Shown here in pieces: positions 45,845-56,403 of a DNA stretch of 64,000 nt. A program made the position numbers and the translations under genes. The notes beneath the pieces were generated by a model. That model worked only from the letters and a program-made list of their open reading frames with translations. It was not told where the DNA came from and did no database searches. Source of the stretch: Clostridiales bacterium (GTDB taxonomy: Bacteria; Bacillota; Clostridia; Christensenellales; Aristaeellaceae); NCBI GenBank assembly GCA_015056325.1, contig SVGL01000002.1:166231-230230 (forward strand), given 5' to 3'. Position 1 is the stretch's first letter. Each line of letters begins with the position of its first letter.

Positions 45845-46855
45845 TTACTTTCCGCAGCTGCCGCGGCACACCAGCCGGGCAGGCACCTTGACCATCTGGG
45901 TCGGAATATCCTCGCGGTGGATGCGCTTGCGGAGGATGTCCACGGCTATGTCGATCATCTCGTTGATGGAGGGATCCACCGTACACAGCGGCATGGGGAA
46001 GCCAATCTTGGCCTGAATGTTGTCGTAGCCCACCACAGCGACATCCCGGGGGATCTTCGCGCCGGCAGCTTCCAGGCAGGAGATGGCGTTCCAGGCCTCC
46101 ATGTCGCAGAAGACGAAGATGCCGTCCACGCCTTCGCGGTACCAATCCTGCAGGATGTCGGGAACGTCTGTCTGGGACGAGGCAATGGCGACATGGCGAT
46201 CTTCAGGGGGGATATCTGCCTCGTCACAGGCGCGGAGGAAGCCCTGCAGGCGGTGCTCGGTGCTATAAACGATGTCGCGGCCGCACAGGTATGCCAGCTT
46301 GCGCCGCCCCGCATCGATCAGGTGCTTTGCAGCCAGGTAGCCGCCCTCGTCCTCATCGCACATGACGCAGTCGTCATGGTCATCACCCAGGCTGCGGGAC
46401 ATAAGCACATAGGGCGTATTGGTCTCCCGCATGCGCTGGACGGCTGCCCTGGCGTTTCTGCTGGGAAAGAGGAGGATACCGTCCACCTGACGGCTCATGG
46501 CCGTTTCCACTGCGTTCATTTCCTGCTCCGGATCCTCCCGGGCACACAGCGTCATCAGCGTGTAGCCCAGGGCGGAGGCTGCCTCATGCACTGCGTCCGC
46601 CATCACAGCATAGTAGGGATTAGACATCTCGCCCAGGATCAGCCCCAGGGTCTTCGTCCGGCCGGAACGCAGGGAACTGGCCGCGTAGTTGCGCACATAA
46701 CCCATTTCCCGGGCCACCTGCTGGATGCGCTCGCAGGTCTTGACGGAGATGTCCGGCTTGTTCTTCAGCGCGCGGGAAACAGTGTTGATGGTCACGCCGG
46801 TACGCCGCGCGATATCCTGCAGCGTGACTCTTTTTTCCGGGGAAGGACCGCGCAT
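45845..46855 (-). CDS. LacI-family transcriptional regulator
   Basis: 336 residues. The N-terminal helix-turn-helix VTLQDIARRTGVTINTVSRALKNKPDIS and hinge helix (YVRNYAASSLRSGRTKTLG) are followed by a periplasmic-binding-like sensor domain (LILGEMSNPYYAVMADAVHEAA, VDGILLFPSR, GYDNIQAKIGFPMPLCTVDP). Such proteins repress sugar-use genes until a sugar binds. No sugar gene is adjacent in the same direction, so it may act in trans or on itself; a palindrome in its promoter supports autoregulation. AGGAGG precedes the start. Confidence 0.93.
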   Translation of the reverse strand: MRGPSPEKRVTLQDIARRTGVTINTVSRALKNKPDISVKTCERIQQVAREMGYVRNYAASSLRSGRTKTLGLILGEMSNPYYAVMADAVHEAASALGYTLMTLCAREDPEQEMNAVETAMSRQVDGILLFPSRNARAAVQRMRETNTPYVLMSRSLGDDHDDCVMCDEDEGGYLAAKHLIDAGRRKLAYLCGRDIVYSTEHRLQGFLRACDEADIPPEDRHVAIASSQTDVPDILQDWYREGVDGIFVFCDMEAWNAISCLEAAGAKIPRDVAVVGYDNIQAKIGFPMPLCTVDPSINEMIDIAVDILRKRIHREDIPTQMVKVPARLVCRGSCGK

Positions 46856-46875
46856 ATCGCAGCCTCCTGTTCTCT

Positions 46876-46920
46876 TTACATTATTAATGTAATCTTACCA
46901 CGGAAGCATTTTTTTGTCAA
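46876..46920 (-). promoter_or_regulatory. Promoter and likely operator of the LacI-family gene
   Basis: On the minus strand TTGACA (46915-46920), 17-base spacer, TAAGAT (46892-46897). Overlapping the likely start point is a perfect 17-base palindrome with arms TTACATTA/TAATGTAA (46876-46892), a plausible operator for the regulator itself. Confidence 0.65.
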
Positions 46921-46931
46921 TTTCCGCACAC

Positions 46932-46959
46932 AAAAGGGCTGCCGCACATGCAGCAGCCC
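46932..46959 (-). terminator. Terminator after clpB
   Basis: GGGCTGC and GCAGCCC with a 10-base loop just after the stop, then TTTT on the minus strand. Confidence 0.7.
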
Positions 46960-46964
46960 GAATT

Positions 46965-49562
<2,598 letters not shown>

Positions 49563-49592
49563 AAGCAGTCCTCCTTGCTCGGAAGATGGTTG

Positions 49593-49609
49593 TTTGACTA
49601 TCTTTGACC
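49593..49609 (-). promoter_or_regulatory. CtsR-type operator upstream of clpB
   Basis: On the minus strand GGTCAAA GAT AGTCAAA matches the CtsR heptad-repeat consensus (A/G)GTCAAANAN(A/G)GTCAAA exactly. It lies between promoter and start codon, so heat-shock repression by CtsR is expected although ctsR is not in this window. Confidence 0.9.
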
Positions 49610-49622
49610 TTTAGTCAGATGT

Positions 49623-49651
49623 ATTTTATCTCAGTTTGACCAGCTTGTCAA
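49623..49651 (-). promoter_or_regulatory. Promoter of clpB
   Basis: On the minus strand TTGACA (49646-49651), 17-base spacer, TAAAAT (49623-49628). Confidence 0.8.
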
Positions 49652-49703
49652 GAGGAAATACAAAAAATGCACCCCGAAGGATGCATTTTGCGTTTACTCC
49701 ATT

Positions 49704-50468
49704 TCAATCAATGCGCTCAATGACCAGCTTGCCGTGGGTGGGCTCATTGAGGTCGATGCCGAAATCCCGCTTCACCTGCCAGGCGATGTAGGGCAGCGGC
49801 GTGTGCTGCTGCCAGTTGATGCGGTAATTGTCCGGGATCATCGCGCGGATCTCCTCGATGGTCACCGGGAAGTAGTTCTCCCGCACCTCGCGGTCCCAAT
49901 TCTGGGTGTAGGTGTACTTGAGCAGATAGTGGCACAGGTCATGCCGGGTGACGATGGGCCCCCAGACGGCCTCGTACTCTGCCAGCTGTGCAGCATAGCG
50001 GGCGTTCTCCCGCACTCGGCGGACGTCCTCCTCCTTCGCAGGGGCAAAGGCGGCTTCACTCAGCATCATATCGCGGATGGTCACATACTTGAAGCCGGAA
50101 TGGAACACCCGCTGCCAGAAGGTTTCGACGTCCGCCGCCGTGCCGTAGGAGTACACCTCGTGAATGGTGGAGGAAATGTTGATCAGCGACTTTCGGGGAT
50201 CGACGCCAAGGCTGTCCCAATCGCAGGTGAAATCCGCCTGGGGGACGTTCTCCCGGGCGGCTTCCACCATCTTCTCGCTGATGTCGTAGCCCACATAGCG
50301 GCAGTCATCCCAGAAGGCATGGAGGGCCTTGATCAATTCGCCGTTGGCGCAGCCGAAGTCCACCACCGCCTCGATGGGCTCGAACACCTTGTCCGCAAAA
50401 AACATCTTGTCCAGCACGGATTTCTGCATCCGGTGGAGGTAGATGCGCATGTCCTGGATATCGTACAT
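49704..50468 (-). CDS. Class I SAM-dependent methyltransferase
   Basis: 254 residues. Motif I VVDFGCANGELIKAL and the acidic VGYDISEKMVEAA show the Rossmann-type SAM fold. A long C-terminal part (LCHYLLKYTYTQNWDREVRENYFPVTIEEIRAMIP) is typical of uncharacterised clostridial methyltransferases. Substrate unknown. It lies three bases downstream of tdk and is probably co-transcribed with it. Confidence 0.8.
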   Translation of the reverse strand: MYDIQDMRIYLHRMQKSVLDKMFFADKVFEPIEAVVDFGCANGELIKALHAFWDDCRYVGYDISEKMVEAARENVPQADFTCDWDSLGVDPRKSLINISSTIHEVYSYGTAADVETFWQRVFHSGFKYVTIRDMMLSEAAFAPAKEEDVRRVRENARYAAQLAEYEAVWGPIVTRHDLCHYLLKYTYTQNWDREVRENYFPVTIEEIRAMIPDNYRINWQQHTPLPYIAWQVKRDFGIDLNEPTHGKLVIERID

Positions 50469-50471
50469 GGC

Positions 50472-51029
50472 TTACTCCTCGCCCAGCTTGCCCTGGTGGA
50501 AGTGCTTGCGGCACAGGCTCACATACTGGCTGGAGCCGCCCAGGAGGATCTGGTCGCCCTCCTTGACCACCTTGCCGTCCACCACGCGGGCGTTGCAGAT
50601 GGCCTTGCGGCCGCACCAGCAGATGGTCTTGACCTCCTCGATGGAGTCCGCCCAGGCCATCAGCCACATGCTGCCCTCGAAGAAATTCTCCTGGAAGTCG
50701 GTGCGCAGGCCGTAACAGATGACGGGGATGTTCAATTCATCCACGATGCGCACCAGCAGCTGCACGCGCTCCTTGGTGATGAACTGGGCCTCATCCACGA
50801 TGATGCAGTCGTAGCCGCGGGCGTCGTCGAGGGTGATGTCCTCCACGAAGCGGCACTCGGTCTCCAGCCCGCAGCGGGACTTGACGGTAGATGCGCCGTC
50901 GCGGTTCTCCAGCTTCGGCTTGAGCATGAGCACCTTCTGGCCCCGCTCCATGTAGTTGTACTGCACCATGATGGCATTGGCGGTCTTGCTGGAGCCCATC
51001 GCTCCGTAACGGTAGTAAAGCTTAGCCAT
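50472..51029 (-). CDS. tdk: Thymidine kinase (type II)
   Basis: 185 residues. P-loop YRYGAMGSSKT, Walker B/lasso region CIIVDEAQFITKE, substrate loop YGLRTDF, and the zinc-binding Cys pair CWCGRKA with later Cys (SLCRKH) are present. It phosphorylates thymidine in dTMP salvage. The start at 51029 follows GAGGTG; the frame extends to 51083 without support. The SAM methyltransferase follows directly. Confidence 0.95.
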   Translation of the reverse strand: MAKLYYRYGAMGSSKTANAIMVQYNYMERGQKVLMLKPKLENRDGASTVKSRCGLETECRFVEDITLDDARGYDCIIVDEAQFITKERVQLLVRIVDELNIPVICYGLRTDFQENFFEGSMWLMAWADSIEEVKTICWCGRKAICNARVVDGKVVKEGDQILLGGSSQYVSLCRKHFHQGKLGEE

Positions 51030-51110
51030 AAAGGGCACCTCATTCATTCGTGATAGATCAATGATACCATATTCATCCCGCAAAAGATAGATCTTGACAG
51101 GCGGATTTTG

Positions 51111-51626
51111 TCAGATTTCATCCAAATTGACCGTCTTCACCCAGTCGATCTCCTCCCACGGCACATGGCAGTAGCCGCCGGGGGTCTTGTCCAGGTACTT
51201 CTGGTGATACTCCTCCGCCGGGTAGAAGCTGTCCAGCGGGCAGGCCTCCACCACCAGGGGCGCAGCGTACTGGGTCTGCAGACGGGTCAGCTCCGCGCGG
51301 ACGATGGCTTCATCCGCCGTATCCACCCAGTAGACGCCGGTGCGGTACTGGTTGCCGACGTCCTCGCCCTGCTGCTCAAAGCTGGTGGGGTCGATGATGC
51401 GGAAGAACAGCCGCAGGAGCTTATCCAACGAAATGACGGCGTCGTCATACACCACGCGGACGGTCTCCGCATGGCCTGTATCGCCCTTTTTCACCTGCAC
51501 ATAGGCAGGGGCCTGGACATGGCCGTTGGCAAAGCCGACCTCGGTTTCAAGCACGCCGGGGGTGTTGGACATGTACTTCTCCACGCCCCAGTAGCAGCCG
51601 CCGGCAAGGTAGATGGTATGCAGCAT
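51111..51626 (-). CDS. msrA: Peptide methionine sulfoxide reductase MsrA
   Basis: 171 residues. The catalytic motif GGCYWG has Cys11, followed by ETEVGFANGHVQAPAYVQVKKGDTGHAETVRVVYD and QGEDVGNQYRTGVYW and a C-terminal FYPAEEYHQKYLDKTPGGYC. It reduces methionine-S-sulfoxide in damaged proteins with thioredoxin. The start at 51626 follows CGGAGG; the frame extends upstream with no support. It has its own promoter. Confidence 0.96.
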   Translation of the reverse strand: MLHTIYLAGGCYWGVEKYMSNTPGVLETEVGFANGHVQAPAYVQVKKGDTGHAETVRVVYDDAVISLDKLLRLFFRIIDPTSFEQQGEDVGNQYRTGVYWVDTADEAIVRAELTRLQTQYAAPLVVEACPLDSFYPAEEYHQKYLDKTPGGYCHVPWEEIDWVKTVNLDEI

Positions 51627-51657
51627 GGTGTTGCCTCCGATCGGTTGGTTTGGTACA

Positions 51658-51686
51658 ATGATACCACATTTTCGTGCACGTGGCAA
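51658..51686 (-). promoter_or_regulatory. Promoter of msrA
   Basis: On the minus strand TTGCCA (51681-51686), 17-base spacer, TATCAT (51658-51663). Confidence 0.65.
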
Positions 51687-51692
51687 TGGGAA

Positions 51693-51904
51693 CCACTCCC
51701 TCAGTCGCCTCACGGCGACAGCTCCCTCGAGAGGGAGCCTTTTGGTCAGTCTTTAGCAGAGTTTCCCCTTGCACCAGACAAATGAAAGTGCTATAATACC
51801 CGGCGCAGGGGCAGATTTCAATCAAGGCAGCGAATGCTGCCCTCCCTATAAAGGCGCCCTCCCCGAGAGAGCTGTCTGCGGGCACGTCCGCAGACTGAGG
51901 GAGT
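51693..51904. repeat. Dispersed inverted-repeat element enclosing the clc promoter
   Basis: Outer arms ACTCCCTCAGTC (from about 51694) and GACTGAGGGAGT (to about 51904) face each other across ~212 bp. Inside are GGCGACAGCTCCCTCGAGAG near the left arm, the clc promoter, and CTGTCTGCGG..CCGCAGAC near the right arm. It may be one element or two elements flanking the promoter. Confidence 0.6.
51769..51797 (+). promoter_or_regulatory. Promoter of the ClC transporter gene
   Basis: TTGCAC (51769-51774), 17-base spacer, TATAAT (51792-51797). The ~130-base leader holds a GGCAGC..GCTGCC hairpin and repeat sequence. I did not find a convincing fluoride riboswitch. Confidence 0.75.
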
Positions 51905-51928
51905 TCCCCTGCCATGGAGGAATCACCA

Positions 51929-53188
51929 ATGAAGTTCAAGCTGAAGGAAATCTTCTACTATATCCGTGCCTTTGCGGTGTGGGCGCTGATGGCTGCTGCG
52001 GTGGGCGCGGTCTGCGGCGTGGTGGGCGGCGCGTTTGCCATCGTGGTGGAGGAAGCCACCCATCTGCGTCAGCATGTGAGCTGGCTGCCCTGGCTGATGC
52101 CCGTGGCAGGCCTTCTCATCGCCGGGCTGTACTGGCTGCTGAAGCTCCCCCTGTCCATCGGTACGGACGAGATCATTAAGACCGTCCGTACCCAGGAGGG
52201 CGTATCCATCAAGATGGCCCCGGCCATCTTCATTTCCACCGCGCTGACCCACCTGACCGGCGGCTCCGCTGGCCGCGAGGGCGCTGCGCTGCAGCTGGGC
52301 GGCTCCATCGGCGTGGCCATGTCCCACCTGATGCCCTCCCAGGGGGACAACCACCGGATGTTCCAGCTCTGCGGCATGGCAGCGCTGTTCTCCGCGCTGT
52401 TTGGCACGCCCCTGGCCGCGACGATCTTTGTCATCGAGATCATCGACATCGGCAAGGTGAACCACCGCGCGCTGCTGCCCTGCCTGATCTCCGCCCTGAC
52501 GGCCAAGCTGGTGGCCATGGCCATTGGCGCTCCGGCGGAGGTCTTCCCCCTGGCGTCCGGCCTGGTAGAAGCGAACTGGCTGACACTGATTCAGTCCGCC
52601 TGTGTGGGCCTGTGCTGCGGCGCGGTGGCAACGGCGTTCTGCTACCTGATGCACGCCGCGGGCCGCTACATGCGCAAGGCCATCCCCAATGACTTCCTGC
52701 GCATCGCCTTTGGCGGCGCGACGGTGGCGCTGGTGACCATGGCTCTGGGCCTCCAGGACTACCAGGGCAGCGGCATGCACACCATCGTGGAGGCGCTTCA
52801 AGGCCACGCGGCCCCGGAGGCCTTCCTGCTGAAGATCGTCTTCACCGCCATGACCCTGAGCGTAGGCTTCAAGGGCGGCGAGATCGTTCCTTCCTTCTTC
52901 ATCGGCGCAACGCTGGGCTGCGTGGTAGCCCCGCTGCTGGGCTTTGACCCGGCGCTTGGCGCGGGCATCGGCATCATCGCCATGTTCTGCGGCGTGACCA
53001 ACGGCGCGCTGGCCTCGATGGTGCTCTCCGTGGAACTCTTCGGCGCGGAGTACCTGCCCCTCTTCGGCATCGCCTGCGCGGTCAGCTACGCCCTGAGCGG
53101 ACAGGTTTCCCTGTACCACACCCAGCACTTCGAGGAGCCCAAGATGGGCCACCGCGACGCCCCCGCCGGCGACGCGCACGCTGCGTGA
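51929..53188 (+). CDS. ClC family chloride/fluoride transporter
   Basis: 419 residues, about ten membrane segments, no cytoplasmic CBS domains. Family motifs are GGSAGREGAALQLGGSIG (selectivity region), GTPLAATIFVIEI and FKGGEIVPSFFIGATLGCVVAPLLG. The GREGA/GGEIVPSFF pattern resembles the bacterial F-/H+ antiporter branch (CLC-F) more than the Cl- branch, but the ion cannot be assigned safely. The start at 51929 is preceded by GGAGG, which lies inside the longer frame starting at 51914. Confidence 0.88.
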   Translation: MKFKLKEIFYYIRAFAVWALMAAAVGAVCGVVGGAFAIVVEEATHLRQHVSWLPWLMPVAGLLIAGLYWLLKLPLSIGTDEIIKTVRTQEGVSIKMAPAIFISTALTHLTGGSAGREGAALQLGGSIGVAMSHLMPSQGDNHRMFQLCGMAALFSALFGTPLAATIFVIEIIDIGKVNHRALLPCLISALTAKLVAMAIGAPAEVFPLASGLVEANWLTLIQSACVGLCCGAVATAFCYLMHAAGRYMRKAIPNDFLRIAFGGATVALVTMALGLQDYQGSGMHTIVEALQGHAAPEAFLLKIVFTAMTLSVGFKGGEIVPSFFIGATLGCVVAPLLGFDPALGAGIGIIAMFCGVTNGALASMVLSVELFGAEYLPLFGIACAVSYALSGQVSLYHTQHFEEPKMGHRDAPAGDAHAA

Positions 53189-53233
53189 ACTTTCCACATC
53201 AACGCAAGACGACTCTCCCTGTGAGAGTCGTTT

Positions 53234-53473
53234 TCATATTCTCCTGCCGAACATGTCCTTGAAGGAAATGCCGAAATGCGCCCGAAGATGGAAAAAGATA
53301 TCCGCATACAGCCGCGAGGATATCTGCCCCCTTTCCAGCAGGCGGAGCATATAGGGCGTGATGTGCAGAATGTCGGCCATCTGGCGGCGGGTGAGGTGGT
53401 TCTGCTCGCGCAGGGTGTTGACATTGTGGATGAAATTCTGGAACTGCTGGTCATCTTCTGGGACAATGTACAT
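53234..53473 (-). CDS. Small XRE-type helix-turn-helix protein
   Basis: 79 residues, mostly a single HTH_3/XRE domain: NFIHNVNTLREQNHLTRRQMADILHITPYMLRLLERGQISSRL. AAAGGAGG precedes the start. No phage or toxin partner is next to it, so its target is unknown. It is convergent with the ClC gene. Confidence 0.82.
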   Translation of the reverse strand: MYIVPEDDQQFQNFIHNVNTLREQNHLTRRQMADILHITPYMLRLLERGQISSRLYADIFFHLRAHFGISFKDMFGRRI

Positions 53474-53513
53474 GGGTGTGCCTCCTTTGCGGTGTGCTTT
53501 GGGGTGGTGGTTG

Positions 53514-53695
53514 CCACCTCATCAGTCGCTGCGGCGACAGCTTCTCCCGGTCGCAATCATAGCTTGCTCCCCGCTTTGGCTAAAAACATGCCACTGGCAT
53601 GTTTTCTTAACGCGTCGCGCCTCGCGGGGAAGCCAAGGCTACTGCACGAAAGCCTTCCCCTTGAGGGGAAGGTGCCCGAAGGGCGGATGAGGTGG
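53514..53695. repeat. Dispersed inverted-repeat element (CCACCTCAT subtype)
   Basis: Arms CCACCTCAT (53514-53522) and ATGAGGTGG (53687-53695) enclose about 180 bp with GTCGCTGCGGCGAC, AAACATGCCACTGGCATGTTTT and CTTCCCCTTGAGGGGAAG stems. It fills most of the 350-base gap between the XRE gene and gluQ; no gene is seen in that gap. Confidence 0.75.
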
Positions 53696-53823
53696 AAAGC
53701 CGCTTGTTACGCCGGCATCATATCACACATCTTCATGCCATATTGACTTTTACATCTATTAGATGTAAAGTAAATTATCATTCTAAATTCCTAATTCATA
53801 ATTCACCGAAAGGAGTCCCCGCC

Positions 53824-54747
53824 ATGCCGATCCCCACCGGACGCTTCGCGCCCACCCCCAGCGGCAGGCTGCACCTGGGCAACATCCTGTGCGCGATGCT
53901 GGCCTATCTGTCCGCGCGGTCGCAAGCCGGGCGGTTCCTCCTGCGCATCGAGGACGTCGATATCCCCCGCTGTCCCCGCCGCCTGGCCCAGCAGGCCATT
54001 GACGACCTGACCTGGCTGGGCTTTACCTGGGATGAGGAGCCCCTCTATCAGTCCGACCGGAGCGACATCTACCGGGCGGCCCTCCATCGCCTTGCGGAAG
54101 GCGGGCACACCTACCCCTGCTTCTGCACCCGCGCCCAGCTGATGAGCCTGGCCGCCCCCAATCTGGGCGACACGCAGGTCATCTACCAGCGCACCTGCGC
54201 GAATTTGACCCCCGAGGAAGCCGCCCAGCGCGCCCTCACCCGGGCCCCGGCGACCCGGCTGCGCGTCCCGGACGAGGATATTTCCTTCACGGACGGCCTC
54301 TTCGGCATCCAGACCGAAAACCTCGAGCGTGACTGCGGGGACTTCATCCTCCGCCGGTCGGACGGACTCTACGGCTACCAGCTGGCCGTGGTGGTGGACG
54401 ACGCGCTCCAGGGCGTCACCGAGGTCGTGCGCGGCCGGGACATCCTCTCCGCCACGCCGCGGCAGCTCTACCTGCAGCGCCTGCTGGGGTACGGCGCGCC
54501 GGAATACGTGCACATCCCCCTGCTGGTGGATCATCACGGCCGCCGCCTGGCCAAGCGGGACAAGGATCTCGACCTGACGGCCCTTGCGCAGCGCTTCACC
54601 CCGGCGGACATCCTGGGCATGCTGGCCTTCAGCGCCGGGCTGATCGAGGAAGTCCGTCCCAGCACGCTGGAACAGCTCATCCCCCTGTTTGACTGGCAGA
54701 AGGTCAAGCGCGACGATCTGCGGCTGCCGGAATGCATCATGGCATAA
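53824..54747 (+). CDS. gluQ: Glutamyl-Q tRNA(Asp) synthetase
   Basis: 307 residues. This GluRS paralogue lacks the anticodon-binding domain and attaches glutamate to queuosine in tRNA(Asp). It shows GRFAPTPSGRLHLGNILCAMLA (HIGH-like), RIEDVDIPRC, zinc ligands in YPCFCTR and QRTC, YGYQLAVVVDDALQGVTEVVRG and the KMSKS-like LAKRDKDLD. The start at 53824 follows AAAGGAG; upstream frame is repeat sequence. Confidence 0.95.
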   Translation: MPIPTGRFAPTPSGRLHLGNILCAMLAYLSARSQAGRFLLRIEDVDIPRCPRRLAQQAIDDLTWLGFTWDEEPLYQSDRSDIYRAALHRLAEGGHTYPCFCTRAQLMSLAAPNLGDTQVIYQRTCANLTPEEAAQRALTRAPATRLRVPDEDISFTDGLFGIQTENLERDCGDFILRRSDGLYGYQLAVVVDDALQGVTEVVRGRDILSATPRQLYLQRLLGYGAPEYVHIPLLVDHHGRRLAKRDKDLDLTALAQRFTPADILGMLAFSAGLIEEVRPSTLEQLIPLFDWQKVKRDDLRLPECIMA

Positions 54748-54750
54748 AAA

Positions 54751-54774
54751 AGCTCCCCGATGGGGAGCTCTTTT
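54751..54774 (+). terminator. Terminator after gluQ
   Basis: AGCTCCCC and GGGGAGCT with a 3-base loop, then CTTTTC. The remaining ~170 bases to the aminotransferase stop hold nothing recognised. Confidence 0.85.
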
Positions 54775-54943
54775 CGTTACGAATCAGGATTTTGAATTTC
54801 GTTTGTGTGCCAACGACAGCCTCACAGCCCGCGCGATGAGCGCGCAGAAGTCAGCATTGGCCAAAGACCCAATCATCCCGCGTTCGCACCATGCAGCAGT
54901 ACGTCGACTACCCACGCACGCCGCACGCCCGGTGCTGCCCGGC

Positions 54944-56155
54944 TCACCACGGCGTATCCGTCAACTCGTTGACGAACGCTTCGATGCGGTTCAGGCCCTC
55001 CATGCAGTGCTCCATGGAGCAGGCGTAGCTCAGACGGCAGAAGCCCTCCGCCTCAAAGGCGATGCCGGGGACGACCGCCACATGCTTCTCCGCCAGCAGC
55101 AGCTGGGCAAAGGTATTGGAGGTCTCGATCACGCGGCCGTTGTAGCTCTTGCCGAAGATGTTCTTGATGTTCATCATGATGTAGAACGCGCCCTTGGGCT
55201 TGCGGCAGGAAAGGCCGGGGATTTTGTTGATGCGTTCCACCATGGCGTCGCGGCGGACCTGGAATTCAGCCACCATAGGCTTGATGCAATCGTCACCGCT
55301 CTCCAGGGCCTTCATGGCGGCATACTGGGCGATGGCGTTGGCATTGGAGGTCGCGTGGGACTGGAAGGAGGTCATCGCCTTGATCTCCTGCAGGGGGCCG
55401 GCCACATAGCCGATGCGCCAGCCGGTCATGGCATAGGCCTTGGACATACCGTTGACCACGAAGGTCTGGTTCTTGATGTCCTCGGAGACATTGGCGATGG
55501 AGTAGTGCTTCTCCCCGTCGTAGATCAGCTTTTCGTAGATTTCGTCAGACACGACGTAGAAGGGATGGCTCACCGCCAGATCCGCCACGAATTCCAGCAT
55601 TTCCTGGGGCCAGATGCTGCCGTTGGGGTTGGAGGGGCTGGTGATGATCATCGCCTTGGTGCGGCGGGTGACGCGGGAAGCGATGTCCTTCTTGGTGGGG
55701 ATGAAATCGGTGGCCTCGTCGGTGGGGATGTACACCGGCACGCCGCCGGCCATACGCACCATCTCCGGATAGGAGACCCAGCAGGGAGTCGGAATGAGCA
55801 CCTCGTCGCCAGGATCAATAATGGCCTGGAAGATGTTGTACAGGCTGTGCTTGGCGCCGGAGGACACGACGATATCCTGGGGCTTGTAGTACAGATCGTT
55901 GTCCCGCTCCAGCTTGTCGCAGATAGCCTTGCGCAGCTCGAAGGTGCCGGAAGCCGGGGTATAGCGGGTGAGTCCCAGATCGAGGGCTTCCTTGGCCGCC
56001 TGGGCGATATGGGCGGGGGTGGGGAAGTCCGGCTCGCCTGCGCCGAAGCCGATCACGTCCACGCCGCGGGCCTTCATTTCCTTGGCTCGGGCGTCGATGG
56101 CCAGCGTGGGAGAGGGGGCAATTGCCTGACAACGGTGAGAAACTGCGAGCGCCAT
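54944..56155 (-). CDS. Aspartate-type class I aminotransferase
   Basis: 403 residues of PLP-dependent fold type I, family Ib. It shows FGAGEPDFPTPAHI, TRYTPASGTFELR, SPSNPNGS, VVSDEIYEKLIYDG, the Schiff-base Lys in VNGMSKAYAMTGWRIGY and a C-terminal FCRLSYACSMEH in which the Arg binds the substrate carboxylate. It transfers amino groups between aspartate (or related amino acids) and 2-oxoglutarate. GGAGG precedes the start. Confidence 0.93.
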   Translation of the reverse strand: MALAVSHRCQAIAPSPTLAIDARAKEMKARGVDVIGFGAGEPDFPTPAHIAQAAKEALDLGLTRYTPASGTFELRKAICDKLERDNDLYYKPQDIVVSSGAKHSLYNIFQAIIDPGDEVLIPTPCWVSYPEMVRMAGGVPVYIPTDEATDFIPTKKDIASRVTRRTKAMIITSPSNPNGSIWPQEMLEFVADLAVSHPFYVVSDEIYEKLIYDGEKHYSIANVSEDIKNQTFVVNGMSKAYAMTGWRIGYVAGPLQEIKAMTSFQSHATSNANAIAQYAAMKALESGDDCIKPMVAEFQVRRDAMVERINKIPGLSCRKPKGAFYIMMNIKNIFGKSYNGRVIETSNTFAQLLLAEKHVAVVPGIAFEAEGFCRLSYACSMEHCMEGLNRIEAFVNELTDTPW

Positions 56156-56252
56156 AGGGGGATTCCTCCTGCATGAGAACGTATCATTTCCTGCAAATCG
56201 TCAGCGGGACAAACTGTCCCCGTGGACGTCAATTTGCGTATGCAATGTCCTT

Positions 56253-56281
56253 ATTATACTGTCCAGCGCGGTCAAAAGCAA
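56253..56281 (-). promoter_or_regulatory. Promoter of the aminotransferase gene
   Basis: On the minus strand TTGCTT (56276-56281), 17-base spacer, TATAAT (56253-56258). Confidence 0.6.
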
Positions 56282-56324
56282 TAGCAAATGCAGAAAAAAT
56301 GCAATTCTGCCGTTTCCATCCTGC

Positions 56325-56370
56325 AAAAACACCCGGACGTTACCTGGGCCTTTGCCCTTCTCGTCCGGGT
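56325..56370 (-). terminator. Terminator after the DUF975 gene
   Basis: On the minus strand ACCCGGACG and CGTCCGGGT close a 22-base loop and are followed by GTTTTTGC. Confidence 0.75.
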
Positions 56371-56403
56371 GAATATGCATTCTGTCAGGACATATCCGTC
56401 ATT

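Noticed and set aside
51798..51928. Fluoride riboswitch ahead of the ClC gene
   Set aside because: I looked for the crcB motif pattern and did not find its conserved segments; the leader is mostly repeat sequence.
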